A DNA stretch of 64,000 nucleotides from Propionivibrio dicarboxylicus (GTDB taxonomy: Bacteria > Pseudomonadota > Gammaproteobacteria > Burkholderiales > Rhodocyclaceae), in contig NZ_FNCY01000020.1 of NCBI RefSeq assembly GCF_900099695.1, positions 1 to 64,000 on the forward strand, read 5' to 3'. Under the pieces are notes generated by a model. It had not been told where the DNA came from. It saw only the letters and a list, made by a program, of their open reading frames with translations, and searched no databases. Positions 38,933-48,594 of this stretch are shown here, one piece after another. Position 1 is the stretch's first letter, and each line of letters opens with the position of its first letter. The position numbers and the translations under genes are program-made.

Positions 38933-40699
38933 ATGGCCACAGCCCTCCCACCCAGTAGCCGCGCGCTCTATTTCCGCTTGCTGACCTACGTCCGTCCGTA
39001 CTGGCGGGTGCTCGCCGGCGGACTGGTCGCCACCTCGCTGGCGGCGGCCACAGAACCGATGTTCCCGGCACTGCTCAAGCCGCTGCTCGACAACGGTTTC
39101 GCCAGCGATACCGGCTACAAGCCGCTGACCGTCGCGGCGATGATCATTGGCATCTTCGTCCTGCGCGGCGGCGTCAGTTTCCTCGCCTCGTATGCCATGT
39201 CCTGGGTGCAGAACCGCATCATCACCGACATCCGCCAGGAGATATTCGCCCGCTTCATGCGCCTGCCGGCCGGCTATTTCAACCAGAACCCTTCGGCCCA
39301 ACTGATCACCAAGGTCACCTACGACGTCAACAATATCGCAGGCGCCACAACGACCGTCGGCACCGTACTGATCCGTGACTCGCTCGTCGTCGTCGGCCTG
39401 CTCGGCTGGCTGTTGTACATCAACTGGCAGCTGACCTTGATCACGCTGCTGGTCGGGCCGCTGATTGCCATCTTCACCCGACTCCTCGCCAAACGCCTGC
39501 GCACGATGAGCCGCGCGACCCAACTCGGCATGTCGGTGATGACCGAAACGCTGCAGGAAGCGATTTCCTGTCAGAAAATCATCAAGGTATTTCGCGGCGA
39601 AACGCAGGAAGAAGAACGCTTCGCCCGAGTGAACCATGCCCTGCGCGGCTACGGAATGCGGCAGGGCATCGCCGCCGCGGCGACGACGCCGGCGGTGCAC
39701 CTGATCGCCTCGTTCGCCGTCGCCATCGTCGTCTATATTGCGATGGTCCAGTCGCAACAAGGACAAACCACCGTCGGCAGCTTCGTCTCCTTCATCACCG
39801 CCATGCTCATGCTGCTGGCCCCAATCAAGCAGCTGGCCAACGTCAATGCGCCGCTGCAGACCGGACTCGCCGCTGCCGAAAGTATCTTCCGCGTTCTCGA
39901 CGAGACCCCCGAAGCGGACCTCGGCCAGACCGTGCTGGCGCGTGCCAAGGGCCGCATCGAGCTCGACCGGCTGCACTTCCGTTACCCCAAGGCCGAACGC
40001 GACGCGCTCGACGGCATCTCGCTCGACATCGCACCCGGGCAGACGGTGGCGCTCGTCGGCACCTCGGGCGGCGGCAAGACGACGCTCGCCAACCTGATTC
40101 CGCGCTTCTACACACCGACTGCCGGCCGCCTGCTGATCGACGGACACGACGCCCAGGACATCACGCTCGCCAGCCTGCGCGAACAGATCGCCATCGTCTC
40201 GCAGGAAATCGTGCTCTTCAACGACACGGTCGCCGCCAACATCGCCTACGGCATCTCGCGCAACGCGCCACGCGACGCCATCGAAGCGGCGGCGGCCAGC
40301 GCCAACGCGCTCGATTTCATCCGCGCCCTGCCTGAAGGCTTCGACACGCTGATCGGCGAAAACGGCTCGCGCCTCTCCGGCGGACAGCGCCAACGTATCG
40401 CCATCGCCCGCGCCATTCTCAAGGACGCGCCGATCCTGATTCTCGACGAGGCCACCTCGGCGCTCGACAACGAATCGGAACGTCAGGTGCAGGCGGCGCT
40501 CGAGACGCTGATGCAAGGCCGGACAACGATCGTCATCGCCCACCGGCTATCGACGATCGAACGCGCCGACCGCATCGTCGTGCTCCAGCACGGCCGCATC
40601 GTCGAATCGGGAGCTCACCGTGACCTGCTGGCGCAGGACGGCGTCTATGCCCAACTCTATAAACTTCAATTCTCCGAACCGGGCGGAAACCACGCATGA
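38933..40699 (+). CDS. msbA: Lipid A-core flippase MsbA (ABC transporter)
   Basis: A 588-residue half-transporter with six transmembrane helices in residues 1-320 and a C-terminal ATPase. Walker A is GTSGGGKTTL (about 376-384), the signature RLSGGQRQRIAIARA about 480, Walker B ILILDEATSALD about 500, and the H-loop VIAHRLSTIERAD. It flips lipid A-core from the inner to the outer leaflet of the inner membrane. Length and the LPS-gene context support MsbA over other exporters. A TATAAT at 38900-38905 is the likely -10. Its stop overlaps the next gene by 4 nt, starting a long coupled operon. Confidence 0.95.
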   Translation: MATALPPSSRALYFRLLTYVRPYWRVLAGGLVATSLAAATEPMFPALLKPLLDNGFASDTGYKPLTVAAMIIGIFVLRGGVSFLASYAMSWVQNRIITDIRQEIFARFMRLPAGYFNQNPSAQLITKVTYDVNNIAGATTTVGTVLIRDSLVVVGLLGWLLYINWQLTLITLLVGPLIAIFTRLLAKRLRTMSRATQLGMSVMTETLQEAISCQKIIKVFRGETQEEERFARVNHALRGYGMRQGIAAAATTPAVHLIASFAVAIVVYIAMVQSQQGQTTVGSFVSFITAMLMLLAPIKQLANVNAPLQTGLAAAESIFRVLDETPEADLGQTVLARAKGRIELDRLHFRYPKAERDALDGISLDIAPGQTVALVGTSGGGKTTLANLIPRFYTPTAGRLLIDGHDAQDITLASLREQIAIVSQEIVLFNDTVAANIAYGISRNAPRDAIEAAAASANALDFIRALPEGFDTLIGENGSRLSGGQRQRIAIARAILKDAPILILDEATSALDNESERQVQAALETLMQGRTTIVIAHRLSTIERADRIVVLQHGRIVESGAHRDLLAQDGVYAQLYKLQFSEPGGNHA

Positions 40700-41781
40700 A
40701 AATCGTCCATACCGAAGCCTCCTGCGGTTGGGGCGGCCAGGAAATCCGCATTCTCGAAGAAGCACGCGGCATGATCGCCCGTGGCCATGAAGCCTGCGTG
40801 CTCTGCCCGCCCGAGGCGCGTATTTTTGCCGAAGCGCCGCGTTTCGGCGTGCCGGCCCACGCCCTGCCGATCGGGCGCAAACGCCTGCCCGGCCTGCTCG
40901 CGCTACGCCGCTGGCTGAAGGACAACCCGGCCGACGTCATCAACACCCACAGTTCGACCGACAGCTGGCTGGCCGGCCTCGCCTGCGCCACCCTGCCGGC
41001 CCCGGCGCCAATCGTACGCACCCGCCACATTTCCGCACCGATCGCCGTCAACGCCGGCGCCCGCTGGCTCTACGGACGCTCGGTGCAGCATGTCGTCACC
41101 ACCGGCGAGGCTTTGCGCCAAACGCTGATCCGCGAACTCGGCCTGGCGCCGGATCGCGTCACCTCGGTGCCGACCGGCATTGACACGCAACGCTTCGCTC
41201 CCGGTGACAAACTCGCCGCCCGGCAGGCGCTCGGCCTCGATACGCAAAGCCGCTACATCGGCATCGTCGCCACGCTGCGCAGCTGGAAAGGGCACCTGTA
41301 TCTGCTCGACGCCTTTGCCCAGCTCGACGCACCGGGATGGAAGCTCCTGATCGTCGGCGAGGGGCCGATGCAAGACAACATCATCGCCAAGATTGACGCA
41401 TTGCAACTGCAGGATCGCGCCCTCCTTGTCGGACAGCGTAGCGATCCGGAAAACTGGATGCGTGCGCTCGACATCTTCTGCCTTCCTTCCTACGCCAACG
41501 AGGGCGTTCCCCAATCGGTCATGCAGGCCATGCTGACGCAATTGCCGATCGTCACCACCCCGGTCGGCGCGATCCTTGAAGCCGTCAGTGACGAAAAATC
41601 GGCGCTGATCGTCCAGCCACAGAACAGCGACGCGCTGGCACACGCGCTGCGCCGATTGATCGACGACACGACACTCGCCGAACGCCTGGGCGTAGCGGCG
41701 CGCACGCGCGCCACCGAACATTTTTCCCGCGAACACATGCTCAACCGCATGGAAGCCATTTTTCGGTCGACACAACCATGA
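40696..41781 (+). CDS. Family 4 glycosyltransferase
   Basis: A 361-residue GT-B enzyme. The N-terminal HTEASCGWGGQEIRILEEARGM is a glycine-rich acceptor-side loop. HSSTDSWLAG follows, then the donor-side VPTGIDTQRFAPGD, IGIVATLRSWKGHLYLLDAF, and the GT4 E-x7-E-like block ANEGVPQSVMQAMLTQLPIVTT. Probably an LPS core or O-antigen sugar transferase on the cytoplasmic face. Sugar unknown. It overlaps msbA by 4 nt and the methyltransferase gene by 4 nt. Confidence 0.88.
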   Translation: MKIVHTEASCGWGGQEIRILEEARGMIARGHEACVLCPPEARIFAEAPRFGVPAHALPIGRKRLPGLLALRRWLKDNPADVINTHSSTDSWLAGLACATLPAPAPIVRTRHISAPIAVNAGARWLYGRSVQHVVTTGEALRQTLIRELGLAPDRVTSVPTGIDTQRFAPGDKLAARQALGLDTQSRYIGIVATLRSWKGHLYLLDAFAQLDAPGWKLLIVGEGPMQDNIIAKIDALQLQDRALLVGQRSDPENWMRALDIFCLPSYANEGVPQSVMQAMLTQLPIVTTPVGAILEAVSDEKSALIVQPQNSDALAHALRRLIDDTTLAERLGVAARTRATEHFSREHMLNRMEAIFRSTQP

Positions 41782-42494
41782 ACATGCCTCTTTGGACGGA
41801 TTTCTCCGACGACCCCAATAACCGCGACGCCAAAGCTGCGGTACGAAACTGGCTTCCCAGCGCACGCCGCATCCATGATGACATTGACCTACTTGGATTC
41901 ATCAGGGAACTTGTCCGCGGGCAACGCGTGCTCGACATCGGCGTCGTGTCCCACAGCGCCCGCTATTTCGACCAGCCGGATTGGCGCCACGGCCAGATCG
42001 CGGCCGAAGCGAAATACTGCCTCGGACTTGATATTCTTGAAGACTTGGTCGGTGAACTCAACGCCCGAGGGTTCAATGTCCGCTGCGTCGACGCCACGTC
42101 GGACGCCGACCTCGGCGATCGTTTCGACGTCATTTTTATCGGCGACGTCGTCGAACACGTCAACAACCCTGTCGACCTGCTGGCTTTTGCCGGACGCCAC
42201 CTCACCCCGGAAGGCAAGCTCTACGCGACCACGCCCAACCCGTTCAGCCGCAAGTTTTTCCGCGAATTCCGGCGATCCAAGGGGAATCTGGTCGTCAACC
42301 TCGACCATGTCGCCTGGATCACCCCTACCCTGGCGATGGAACTTGCCCGGCGATCCGGACTGAGGCTGAACGCTTACCACCTCGTCAAGCGTCTCTCGCC
42401 GTTTTCCCGCCTGATCAAGTCGCTGACATGGCAAATCGAGCCCCCGGAGTACAGTTTCCCCGACTACATCTATGAGTTCTCGCGCCCGCGCTGA
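41778..42494 (+). CDS. Class I SAM-dependent methyltransferase
   Basis: A 238-residue soluble enzyme. Motif I is VLDIGVVSHSARYFDQPDW near 54-70 (Gly-poor variant, VLDIGV), motif II GLDILEDLVGELNARGF near 85, and FDVIFIGDVVEHVNNPVDLLAFAGRHLTPEGKL near 115-145 is the post-I/III region. Likely methylates a sugar or a lipid-linked saccharide in the LPS pathway, given its position between glycosyltransferase genes. The substrate is not visible. Confidence 0.82.
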   Translation: MNMPLWTDFSDDPNNRDAKAAVRNWLPSARRIHDDIDLLGFIRELVRGQRVLDIGVVSHSARYFDQPDWRHGQIAAEAKYCLGLDILEDLVGELNARGFNVRCVDATSDADLGDRFDVIFIGDVVEHVNNPVDLLAFAGRHLTPEGKLYATTPNPFSRKFFREFRRSKGNLVVNLDHVAWITPTLAMELARRSGLRLNAYHLVKRLSPFSRLIKSLTWQIEPPEYSFPDYIYEFSRPR

Positions 42495-42495
42495 A

Positions 42496-43506
42496 ATGCC
42501 ACAGAAGATCCTGTACATCAACGTGTCGAGAATCGGCGACACGCTGCTCGTCAGCCCGGCGGTCCGGGCTGTGGCGACGGCGTTTCCCGACGCGGAAATC
42601 ACGCTGCTCGGCCACCCCAAGCGCGCTGAAGTCCTGCAGCATCTCTCCTTCGTTCACCATGTCGGCACCATCAGCAAACAGCGCGCCCCGTGGCTCGGCT
42701 GGGTCGCTCGGAACACCTATGATCTGGCCTTCGTCTGCGGCTACGACGAACCCCTGATCAAGTACGCGCTCCGGGTCGCCAGAAAGGTGGTCGCCTTTCG
42801 CCAGGGCGATGACGACATCAATGCACGACTGTTCAAGGCAGTCGAGCACCCGCCGTTCCAGACCGAACATGCCGTAGACATCCAACTGCGCCTGCCTGCC
42901 GCCGTCGGCATCGCACCGGCCGGGCGAGCCCTCGCCTACCAGGTCACCGAAGCAGAATCCCTCTGGGCCCGAGCGGAATTGGCGCGCACCACCCCGGCGC
43001 CGTCGTCGCCGCTGATCGGACTTCAGGTCGCCAGTTTCCCGACCAAAGCCTATCGCGACTGGCCAGTCGACCATTTCATGGCACTGACCGACAAAATTCG
43101 CAGCGCTTGGCCTGACGCCCATTTCCTGATCTTCGGCGGGACCGAAGAAACGGTCAGGACGAACCAGCTCCAGCAGTACCTGGGCAAGGCATCGACGCTC
43201 TATGCCGGACGCCTGACACTGCGACAAACCGCCTCGCTGATGAACGAGCTCGATCTTTACATCGGCGTCGACACCGGACCCACCCACATCATGGGCGCGC
43301 TGCATCGCCCCATGGTGGCGCTTTATCACGGTTATTCCCCCAGCCGCTACCTCGCCCCATTGGAGCATCCTTGCGCGTACATTGTCGATCACCCCTTGGC
43401 TGACCAGGACTGCTCGACCGAGGCCCCGATGAGCGACATCACCGTCGACCGGGTCTGGCAAGCCGTCGCACGGGCTTTGTCCGAGCATCCGCCCAAAGTG
43501 CGATGA
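42496..43506 (+). CDS. Family 9 glycosyltransferase (heptosyltransferase-like)
   Basis: A 336-residue GT9 enzyme. ILYINVSRIGDTLLVSPAVRAVATAFPDAEITLLG is the N-terminal signature. The donor-site block LDLYIGVDTGPTHIMGALHRPMVALYHG is at about 245-275. GT9 members add heptose or related sugars to LPS core. ATG at 42496 lies 2 nt after the methyltransferase stop. An in-frame ATG at 42472 inside that gene is possible. Neither has a clear ribosome site, so coupling is likely. It overlaps the next gene by 4 nt. Confidence 0.87.
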   Translation: MPQKILYINVSRIGDTLLVSPAVRAVATAFPDAEITLLGHPKRAEVLQHLSFVHHVGTISKQRAPWLGWVARNTYDLAFVCGYDEPLIKYALRVARKVVAFRQGDDDINARLFKAVEHPPFQTEHAVDIQLRLPAAVGIAPAGRALAYQVTEAESLWARAELARTTPAPSSPLIGLQVASFPTKAYRDWPVDHFMALTDKIRSAWPDAHFLIFGGTEETVRTNQLQQYLGKASTLYAGRLTLRQTASLMNELDLYIGVDTGPTHIMGALHRPMVALYHGYSPSRYLAPLEHPCAYIVDHPLADQDCSTEAPMSDITVDRVWQAVARALSEHPPKVR

Positions 43507-44585
43507 AATTCGGGTTGATCACCACCAATCTGCGCGGCGGCGGCGCCGAAAAGGCGATGCTCAAGTTATCGGCGTTGCTGGCAGGTCGAGGGCACGAAAC
43601 CCATCTCATTATTCTTGAACATCGGGTCGAACACGCGCTTCCTGCGGCCGTAACATTCACCGCGCTGACCGAACCCGGTCATCCCGTCCGCAAGGGATGG
43701 CTCGGCAAGCACCTGCTCGCCTGGCGTTTGCGCCGGCACGTCAAAAAGCTCGCCGGTGACACGCCCTTCGATCTCATCGTCAGTACGTTGCCGTTCGCCG
43801 ACGAGGTATGCAAACAGGCGCGCCTGCCAAAGTTATGGCATCGCATTGCCAACACACTCTCCGCTGAAATCGGCCGCTTGTCGGCCACTCCGGCGAAAGC
43901 GGCACGCCGCCTGAAGAAATACCGCGAGCTTTATGACGCCGGCCAATTGCTTGCCGTCTCGCGCGGCGTCGCCGAAGATCTGCATGAACTCAACATCGCC
44001 GCCCGACGGATCGAATGCCTCTACAATCCTTTCGATGCAAGCGCCATCAGGACGGCAGCCAAAGCCCCCGCCCCGCTACCGGACAGCCCGTATATCGTCC
44101 ATGTCGGACGTTTTTCCGCGCAAAAAAGACACGACCTGCTGCTTGAGGCGTTCCGCCAGTTGCCAAGCAGCCACCGCCTCGTCCTGCTTTGCCATGACGA
44201 CCCGGCACTGCAAGCCCTGATCGGACAACACGATCTTTCGGATCGTGTCATCGTCGCCGGATTCCAACCCAACCCGTATCCCTGGATCGCTGCCGCAGAT
44301 CTGCTTGTCCTCTGTTCGGATCATGAGGGCATGCCCAACGTATTGGTCGAGGCACTGCTGCTCGGCGTCCCGGTGGTCAGCACCGATTGCCCGTCGGGCC
44401 CCCGTGAAGTCCTGCAAAACGGCAAGTGCGGCCGGCTGGTGCCCTGCAACGATGCCGCCGCGCTGAACGAGGCGATGCGCGAGACACTTTCCGGCAAGAG
44501 CACTCTCGAGCCGTTCGACCCTTCGCTCTTCCTGCCGAGTGCAGCCATCAGCCACCTCGAACGACTGGCACAGGAGACCCTCTGA
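43503..44585 (+). CDS. Family 4 glycosyltransferase
   Basis: A 360-residue GT4 enzyme. The N-terminus FGLITTNLRGGGAEKAMLKLSALLAGRGHETHL is the classic GGAE acceptor loop. Donor-side features are CLYNPFDASAIR, ISSMS-like YIVHVGRFSAQKRHDLLLEAF, and LCSDHEGMPNVLVEALLLGVPVVSTDCPSGPREVL with the E-x7-E pair. Similar proteins transfer GlcNAc, galactose or glucose in O-antigen and core synthesis. The sugar here is unknown. A 4-nt overlap with the preceding gene shows operon organisation. Confidence 0.9.
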   Translation: MKFGLITTNLRGGGAEKAMLKLSALLAGRGHETHLIILEHRVEHALPAAVTFTALTEPGHPVRKGWLGKHLLAWRLRRHVKKLAGDTPFDLIVSTLPFADEVCKQARLPKLWHRIANTLSAEIGRLSATPAKAARRLKKYRELYDAGQLLAVSRGVAEDLHELNIAARRIECLYNPFDASAIRTAAKAPAPLPDSPYIVHVGRFSAQKRHDLLLEAFRQLPSSHRLVLLCHDDPALQALIGQHDLSDRVIVAGFQPNPYPWIAAADLLVLCSDHEGMPNVLVEALLLGVPVVSTDCPSGPREVLQNGKCGRLVPCNDAAALNEAMRETLSGKSTLEPFDPSLFLPSAAISHLERLAQETL

Positions 44586-44586
44586 C

Positions 44587-46425
44587 ATGTGCGGCATTCT
44601 CGGACTGATCGACACGCCCTGGCAAGACTATGCCGGCGAAGCACTCGCCTCCATCGCCAAGCGCGGCCCGGACGAGCAATCGTTCAGTCGTGCCGACAAA
44701 GCCATCTTTGGCCACACGCGCCTGTCGGTGATCGACCTCGCCACAGGCGCGCAACCGATGCGTACGCCCGACGGGCGCTACACGCTGGTATTCAACGGAG
44801 AGATCTACAATTTCCGCGAATTGCGCAGCGAACTGGAAGCCCGGGGCTATGTCTTCTCGACGCAATCCGACACCGAGGTCTTGCTGCACGGTTTCGCCGA
44901 ATGGGGCCGTGCGGTCTTGCCGCGCCTCGACGGCATGTTCGCCTTTTCCATCTGGGATAGCCGGACGAATACGCTTTTTGCCGCCCGCGACCGACTCGGC
45001 ATCAAACCTTTCTTCTATTCAACGGCGCAAGGATTCGTCTTTGCCTCGACGCTGGCACCATTTTTCCGCCTGCCGGGATTCCCACGCCGGATCGATTTCA
45101 CCGCAGTGCGCGACTATCTGGCCTTCCAGACCTGTCTCGCACCGCAAACCCTGCTGGCCGACGTCCGTCAGTTGCCGCCCGCCTGCTGGCTGAGTTTCTG
45201 CGCCAACGATAAGCGTTTCGAGCAGGGTCAATGGTGGTCCATCCCGGCCGCCGGAAACGAAGCCCCCCCATTCGACGAACTGGTCGACACGATCGATGCC
45301 GCGCTACGCGAAAGCGTCCGCCGCCAACTGGTCGCCGATGTGCCGCTTGGCGCCTTTCTCTCCGGCGGCATCGACTCCAGCCTGACGGTGCGTTACATGG
45401 CCGAAACCGGCGCGGCCCCGCTGAAAACCTTCTCGATGCGATTCTCCGAGGAAGGCTACGACGAAACCAGCGCGGCACTTGCCGTCGCGCGCGCTTTCGA
45501 CACCGACCACATGGTTCTCGACGCCCCGGCAATCGATGCCGACGCGTTCGTGCGCGCCATCGGGGATCTTGACCAGCCGTTGGCAGACCCCGCCTACGTC
45601 ATGACATGGGAATTGTCCCGACAAACCCGACAACATGTCACGGTTGCACTGTCGGGCGACGGTGGCGACGAACTGTTTGCCGGATACCCGCGCTTTGCCG
45701 ATGAAGCGTCGCTGTTCCCGCAACGCTCGGGACAAAAACTGTTGCGCCGTCTGATCGAGGCAGGGCTCGCTCCGGCATCGCTCACCCGACGGGCTCTCTG
45801 GGGGCAGGAGCTTCTTCTTTATCGGCGAGCAGAACTCGGTCCATGGACGGGGTCGCGCAAAAGCCTGTCCAACTACCTGCGGCCGGACGCGCTGGATGCC
45901 GCCCACCCACAAGGCACGCTGGAACGATGGGTGCAACTCGCCAACAGTTTCGGCGCGCCGATGGACACGGCGAGCCTGATGCGGGCCGATCTGTGGACCT
46001 ATCTGTCGGAAAACTGCCTGAGCAAGACAGACCGGGCAAGCATGGCCCACAGCCTGGAAATCCGGGTACCCTTGCTCGGACAGCCAGTACTCGACGCAGT
46101 CTTGAGCCTTCCCGCCAGCACGCATTATGACAAGGACGGCGGCAAGGCCATTCTCCGTCAAATTGCCCGCAATTCTCTGCCCGAAGCCGTCTGGAACCGG
46201 GAAAAGCACGGATTTTCGGTCCCCTTGCAGGCTTACTTCAATGGCGCCTGGAAATCGCCATGCGACGCCGTCATCGCCGACTGCGCTAGAATTGCGCCGT
46301 TCCTCAATCCCAAAGCCATCGCCACGCTATGGCAAGAGGCGAAAGCGGGCAAAGCGTCAAGACGACTGGCCTATACCATCGTCACCTTGCTGCTCTGGCT
46401 CGACAAGACAAAACTGCAAGCCTGA
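44587..46425 (+). CDS. asnB: Asparagine synthase (glutamine-hydrolysing)-type amidotransferase
   Basis: A 612-residue two-domain enzyme. The N-terminal glutaminase starts MCGILGLID with the nucleophile Cys2, [17 protein letters not shown] and [15 protein letters not shown]. The synthetase domain has the pyrophosphate loop [16 protein letters not shown] near 260 and [18 protein letters not shown] near 360. Within a polysaccharide cluster such enzymes often amidate a uronic acid rather than make free asparagine (as with WbpS-like proteins). That role is inference from context. Start MCGIL is required, because Cys must be exposed after Met removal. It begins 1 nt after the preceding gene's stop. 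Confidence 0.9.
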   Translation: MCGILGLIDTPWQDYAGEALASIAKRGPDEQSFSRADKAIFGHTRLSVIDLATGAQPMRTPDGRYTLVFNGEIYNFRELRSELEARGYVFSTQSDTEVLLHGFAEWGRAVLPRLDGMFAFSIWDSRTNTLFAARDRLGIKPFFYSTAQGFVFASTLAPFFRLPGFPRRIDFTAVRDYLAFQTCLAPQTLLADVRQLPPACWLSFCANDKRFEQGQWWSIPAAGNEAPPFDELVDTIDAALRESVRRQLVADVPLGAFLSGGIDSSLTVRYMAETGAAPLKTFSMRFSEEGYDETSAALAVARAFDTDHMVLDAPAIDADAFVRAIGDLDQPLADPAYVMTWELSRQTRQHVTVALSGDGGDELFAGYPRFADEASLFPQRSGQKLLRRLIEAGLAPASLTRRALWGQELLLYRRAELGPWTGSRKSLSNYLRPDALDAAHPQGTLERWVQLANSFGAPMDTASLMRADLWTYLSENCLSKTDRASMAHSLEIRVPLLGQPVLDAVLSLPASTHYDKDGGKAILRQIARNSLPEAVWNREKHGFSVPLQAYFNGAWKSPCDAVIADCARIAPFLNPKAIATLWQEAKAGKASRRLAYTIVTLLLWLDKTKLQA

Positions 46426-46439
46426 CAAGGAAACGAAGC

Positions 46440-47006
46440 ATGTTAAGAAGCTGGCGACAATTCGTTTTTTCCTGTCGAGCCCGATTGTCGGGGGGCTGCA
46501 GGATTTCCCTGGGCGCGTACCTCAAAGGGATCGAGAACATCCGTGTCGGCAGAAAATGCAAGGTTCATGCTGATGCATCGATTGACGCGAGTCGCAGCGC
46601 CGGTGTGATCTTCGGCGATCAGGTCACGCTGAACCGCTTCGCCTACATTCAGGGCGGCAGCGGCGGCGTCCGACTGGGGAACCATGTCGAAATCAACAAC
46701 TTTTCCATCGTCAATGGTACCGGCGGTGTAGACATCGGCGATAACACGCTGGTCGGCCCCGGTGTGCGCATCATCTCCTATCAGCATCAAACCACCGCCG
46801 CAGCACTGATCCGGACCCAGCCCGTGCAAGCCAAAGCGATTCGGATCGGCCAGGACTGCTGGATCGGAGCCAATGCAATCGTCCTCGCCGGCGTCACCAT
46901 CGGCGATGGCGCCGTCATTGGCGCCGGCGCGGTCGTGACGCATGACATTCCGGCCAACGCCATTGCAGTCGGGGTTCCCGCCAGGCACATCAAGGATCGT
47001 CGGTAA
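46440..47006 (+). CDS. Left-handed beta-helix (hexapeptide) acyltransferase
   Basis: A 188-residue protein built of hexapeptide repeats from about residue 30: [67 protein letters not shown]. The catalytic-type segment is ISYQHQ, followed by [51 protein letters not shown]. It is closest to O-acetyltransferases of the WbbJ/NodL/maltose acetyltransferase class. Likely acetylates an O-antigen or core sugar. It ends 1 nt into the next, homologous gene, so the two may act in sequence or as a pair. Confidence 0.86.
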   Translation: MLRSWRQFVFSCRARLSGGCRISLGAYLKGIENIRVGRKCKVHADASIDASRSAGVIFGDQVTLNRFAYIQGGSGGVRLGNHVEINNFSIVNGTGGVDIGDNTLVGPGVRIISYQHQTTAAALIRTQPVQAKAIRIGQDCWIGANAIVLAGVTIGDGAVIGAGAVVTHDIPANAIAVGVPARHIKDRR

Positions 47007-47575
47007 TGTGGCGCTGGATTGTGCACCTCGGCTATATCGCCTACTGGAAGCTCAGTCTCGCCTCAAAGGTCTCGCCGCTCACCACCCTCAAATTCCCGCG
47101 AAATATCAAACTCGGGAGAGCTTGCACCATTCGTGGCGGCTGCATGATCGATGCGCCCCGGCCAGGATCGGTGGAACTCGGGGACAAGGTCGACCTGAAC
47201 AGACACGTCTATCTCGGCGGCTTCGGCCCCCATCTTCGTATCGGCGCCAGGAGCACCCTCAACCAGCACGCATTCATCGATGGCCGGGGCGGCGTCCTGA
47301 TCGGCGAAGACGTCATGATCGGCCCCTTCTCGCGCCTGATTTCCTACAACCACGTCTTTGCCGACCTGGACACCCCGATGAACCGCCAAGGGTTCTCACT
47401 CGACGAAATCCGGATTGGCAACAACGTCTGGATCGGCGCCGGCGCCACGGTTCTGCCCGGCATCTCGATCGGTGACGGATCGATCGTCGCCGCCGGCGCG
47501 GTCGTCACTCGCTCTTGCCCCCCCAATTCGATTCTCGCGGGCGTGCCGGCACGGATTGTCCGTTCCAGGCAGTAG
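47006..47575 (+). CDS. Second hexapeptide-repeat acyltransferase
   Basis: A 189-residue left-handed beta-helix protein. The short N-terminal helical part is WRWIVHLGYIAYWKLSLA, followed by hexads LGDKVDLNRHVYLGGFG, LRIGARSTLNQHAFIDGRGGVLIGEDVMIGPFSRLISYNH, and IRIGNNVWIGAGATVLPGISIGDGSIVAAGAVVTRSCPPNSILAGVPARIV. The YNH His corresponds to the catalytic His of the family. It is related to, but clearly diverged from, the preceding gene, suggesting an old tandem duplication with different acceptors. Confidence 0.86.
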   Translation: MWRWIVHLGYIAYWKLSLASKVSPLTTLKFPRNIKLGRACTIRGGCMIDAPRPGSVELGDKVDLNRHVYLGGFGPHLRIGARSTLNQHAFIDGRGGVLIGEDVMIGPFSRLISYNHVFADLDTPMNRQGFSLDEIRIGNNVWIGAGATVLPGISIGDGSIVAAGAVVTRSCPPNSILAGVPARIVRSRQ

Positions 47576-47582
47576 AACAATA

Positions 47583-48578
47583 ATGAGCCCGGTCACCAAG
47601 AACATCCTGATTCATGAGGACGCCAAGCCCCTCATTCCCTTGCGCGCCGGCCTGTCTGCACTTGGCATACAATTACTGCCGGCCGCAGAGATGGCGCAGC
47701 TTTCCGACACCCGCCAGGTGCTGGGATATTTTGCCTGTTTCTATCGCAGCCTCTCACGACCAGCCGCCGCCTGGCTAAGACACCGGCAACTGGCCCGCGC
47801 CGGCATTCCTATCGTCACCTGGAACCGGGATGCGCCACACTACCTGAACTATCCGGCGTGGCGACTGACACTGGCCAGCAAGCTCCGGCTGACCGACATC
47901 TACGCGACCCACACCCTGATTGACGCGGACAAGTACGGCTTCGCCCCGACCACGCTCTATCTTGCCAACGCCGTCGAACCGGCGACCTATTCACCACCGG
48001 AGCCCGTTTCCGGCTTGTTCCCCCGGCTTCGCGACGAATCGACCTACGCGGTCGATGTCAGCTTTTTCGGCGGAATGAACGGGCAAGCTTACAAGGAAGA
48101 CGCGGATCGGGCCGAGTTCTTCTCGGCATTGTCAAAGCGGCTCACCGAGGAAAAAATCTCGCATGTCTTCCGCGAAACCGGCGACATGACACCAAGCCAA
48201 CAAATTGCCTTCATTCTTTCCTCGAAAATCAATCTGAATTACGGCGCACGCTGCGAATACAAGGCTCGCATCGCATCCGGCCTCCCGGAACGCTGCTTCG
48301 GCATTCCCGGCGTTGGCGGATTTCTTCTCTGCGACAAGAGAACTCACTCGCGTGACGATTTCGACATCGGGAAAAACTGGGCTGAATATGACGGAATCGA
48401 CGACTGCGTCACCAAAATCAAGTACTGGCTGGCGCACTTCCAGTCGGCACGCGACATCGCCGAGCAATGCCAACAACATGTAATGCGTCAACATACCTAC
48501 CAGCACCGCGCCGCCCGCTTGGTGAATGCGCTGATTGCCTGGCATGATTCAAGACCGGCGCTCAACGTCAATACCTGA
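47583..48578 (+). CDS. CgeB-like glycosyltransferase family protein
   Basis: A 331-residue protein. N-terminal KNILIHEDAKPLIPLRAGLSALGIQLLP, a middle GIPIVTWNRDAPHYLNYPAW, and the C-terminal glycosyltransferase-like block KINLNYGARCEYKARIASGLPERCFGIPGVGGFLLCDKR, ending with HVMRQHTYQHRAARLV. The HTYxHRA end and the GGFLL block are typical of the CgeB/glycosyl transferase group 1 family. Substrate unknown. Start ATG 47583 is 7 nt after the preceding stop. The longer frame from 47415 reads through the previous gene in another frame and is rejected. Confidence 0.75.
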   Translation: MSPVTKNILIHEDAKPLIPLRAGLSALGIQLLPAAEMAQLSDTRQVLGYFACFYRSLSRPAAAWLRHRQLARAGIPIVTWNRDAPHYLNYPAWRLTLASKLRLTDIYATHTLIDADKYGFAPTTLYLANAVEPATYSPPEPVSGLFPRLRDESTYAVDVSFFGGMNGQAYKEDADRAEFFSALSKRLTEEKISHVFRETGDMTPSQQIAFILSSKINLNYGARCEYKARIASGLPERCFGIPGVGGFLLCDKRTHSRDDFDIGKNWAEYDGIDDCVTKIKYWLAHFQSARDIAEQCQQHVMRQHTYQHRAARLVNALIAWHDSRPALNVNT

Positions 48579-48594
48579 CCGCAAAGTAGACGGC

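Noticed and set aside
38756-40543. 595-codon minus-strand frame across msbA
   Set aside because: Antisense shadow of msbA, which has all ABC-transporter motifs.
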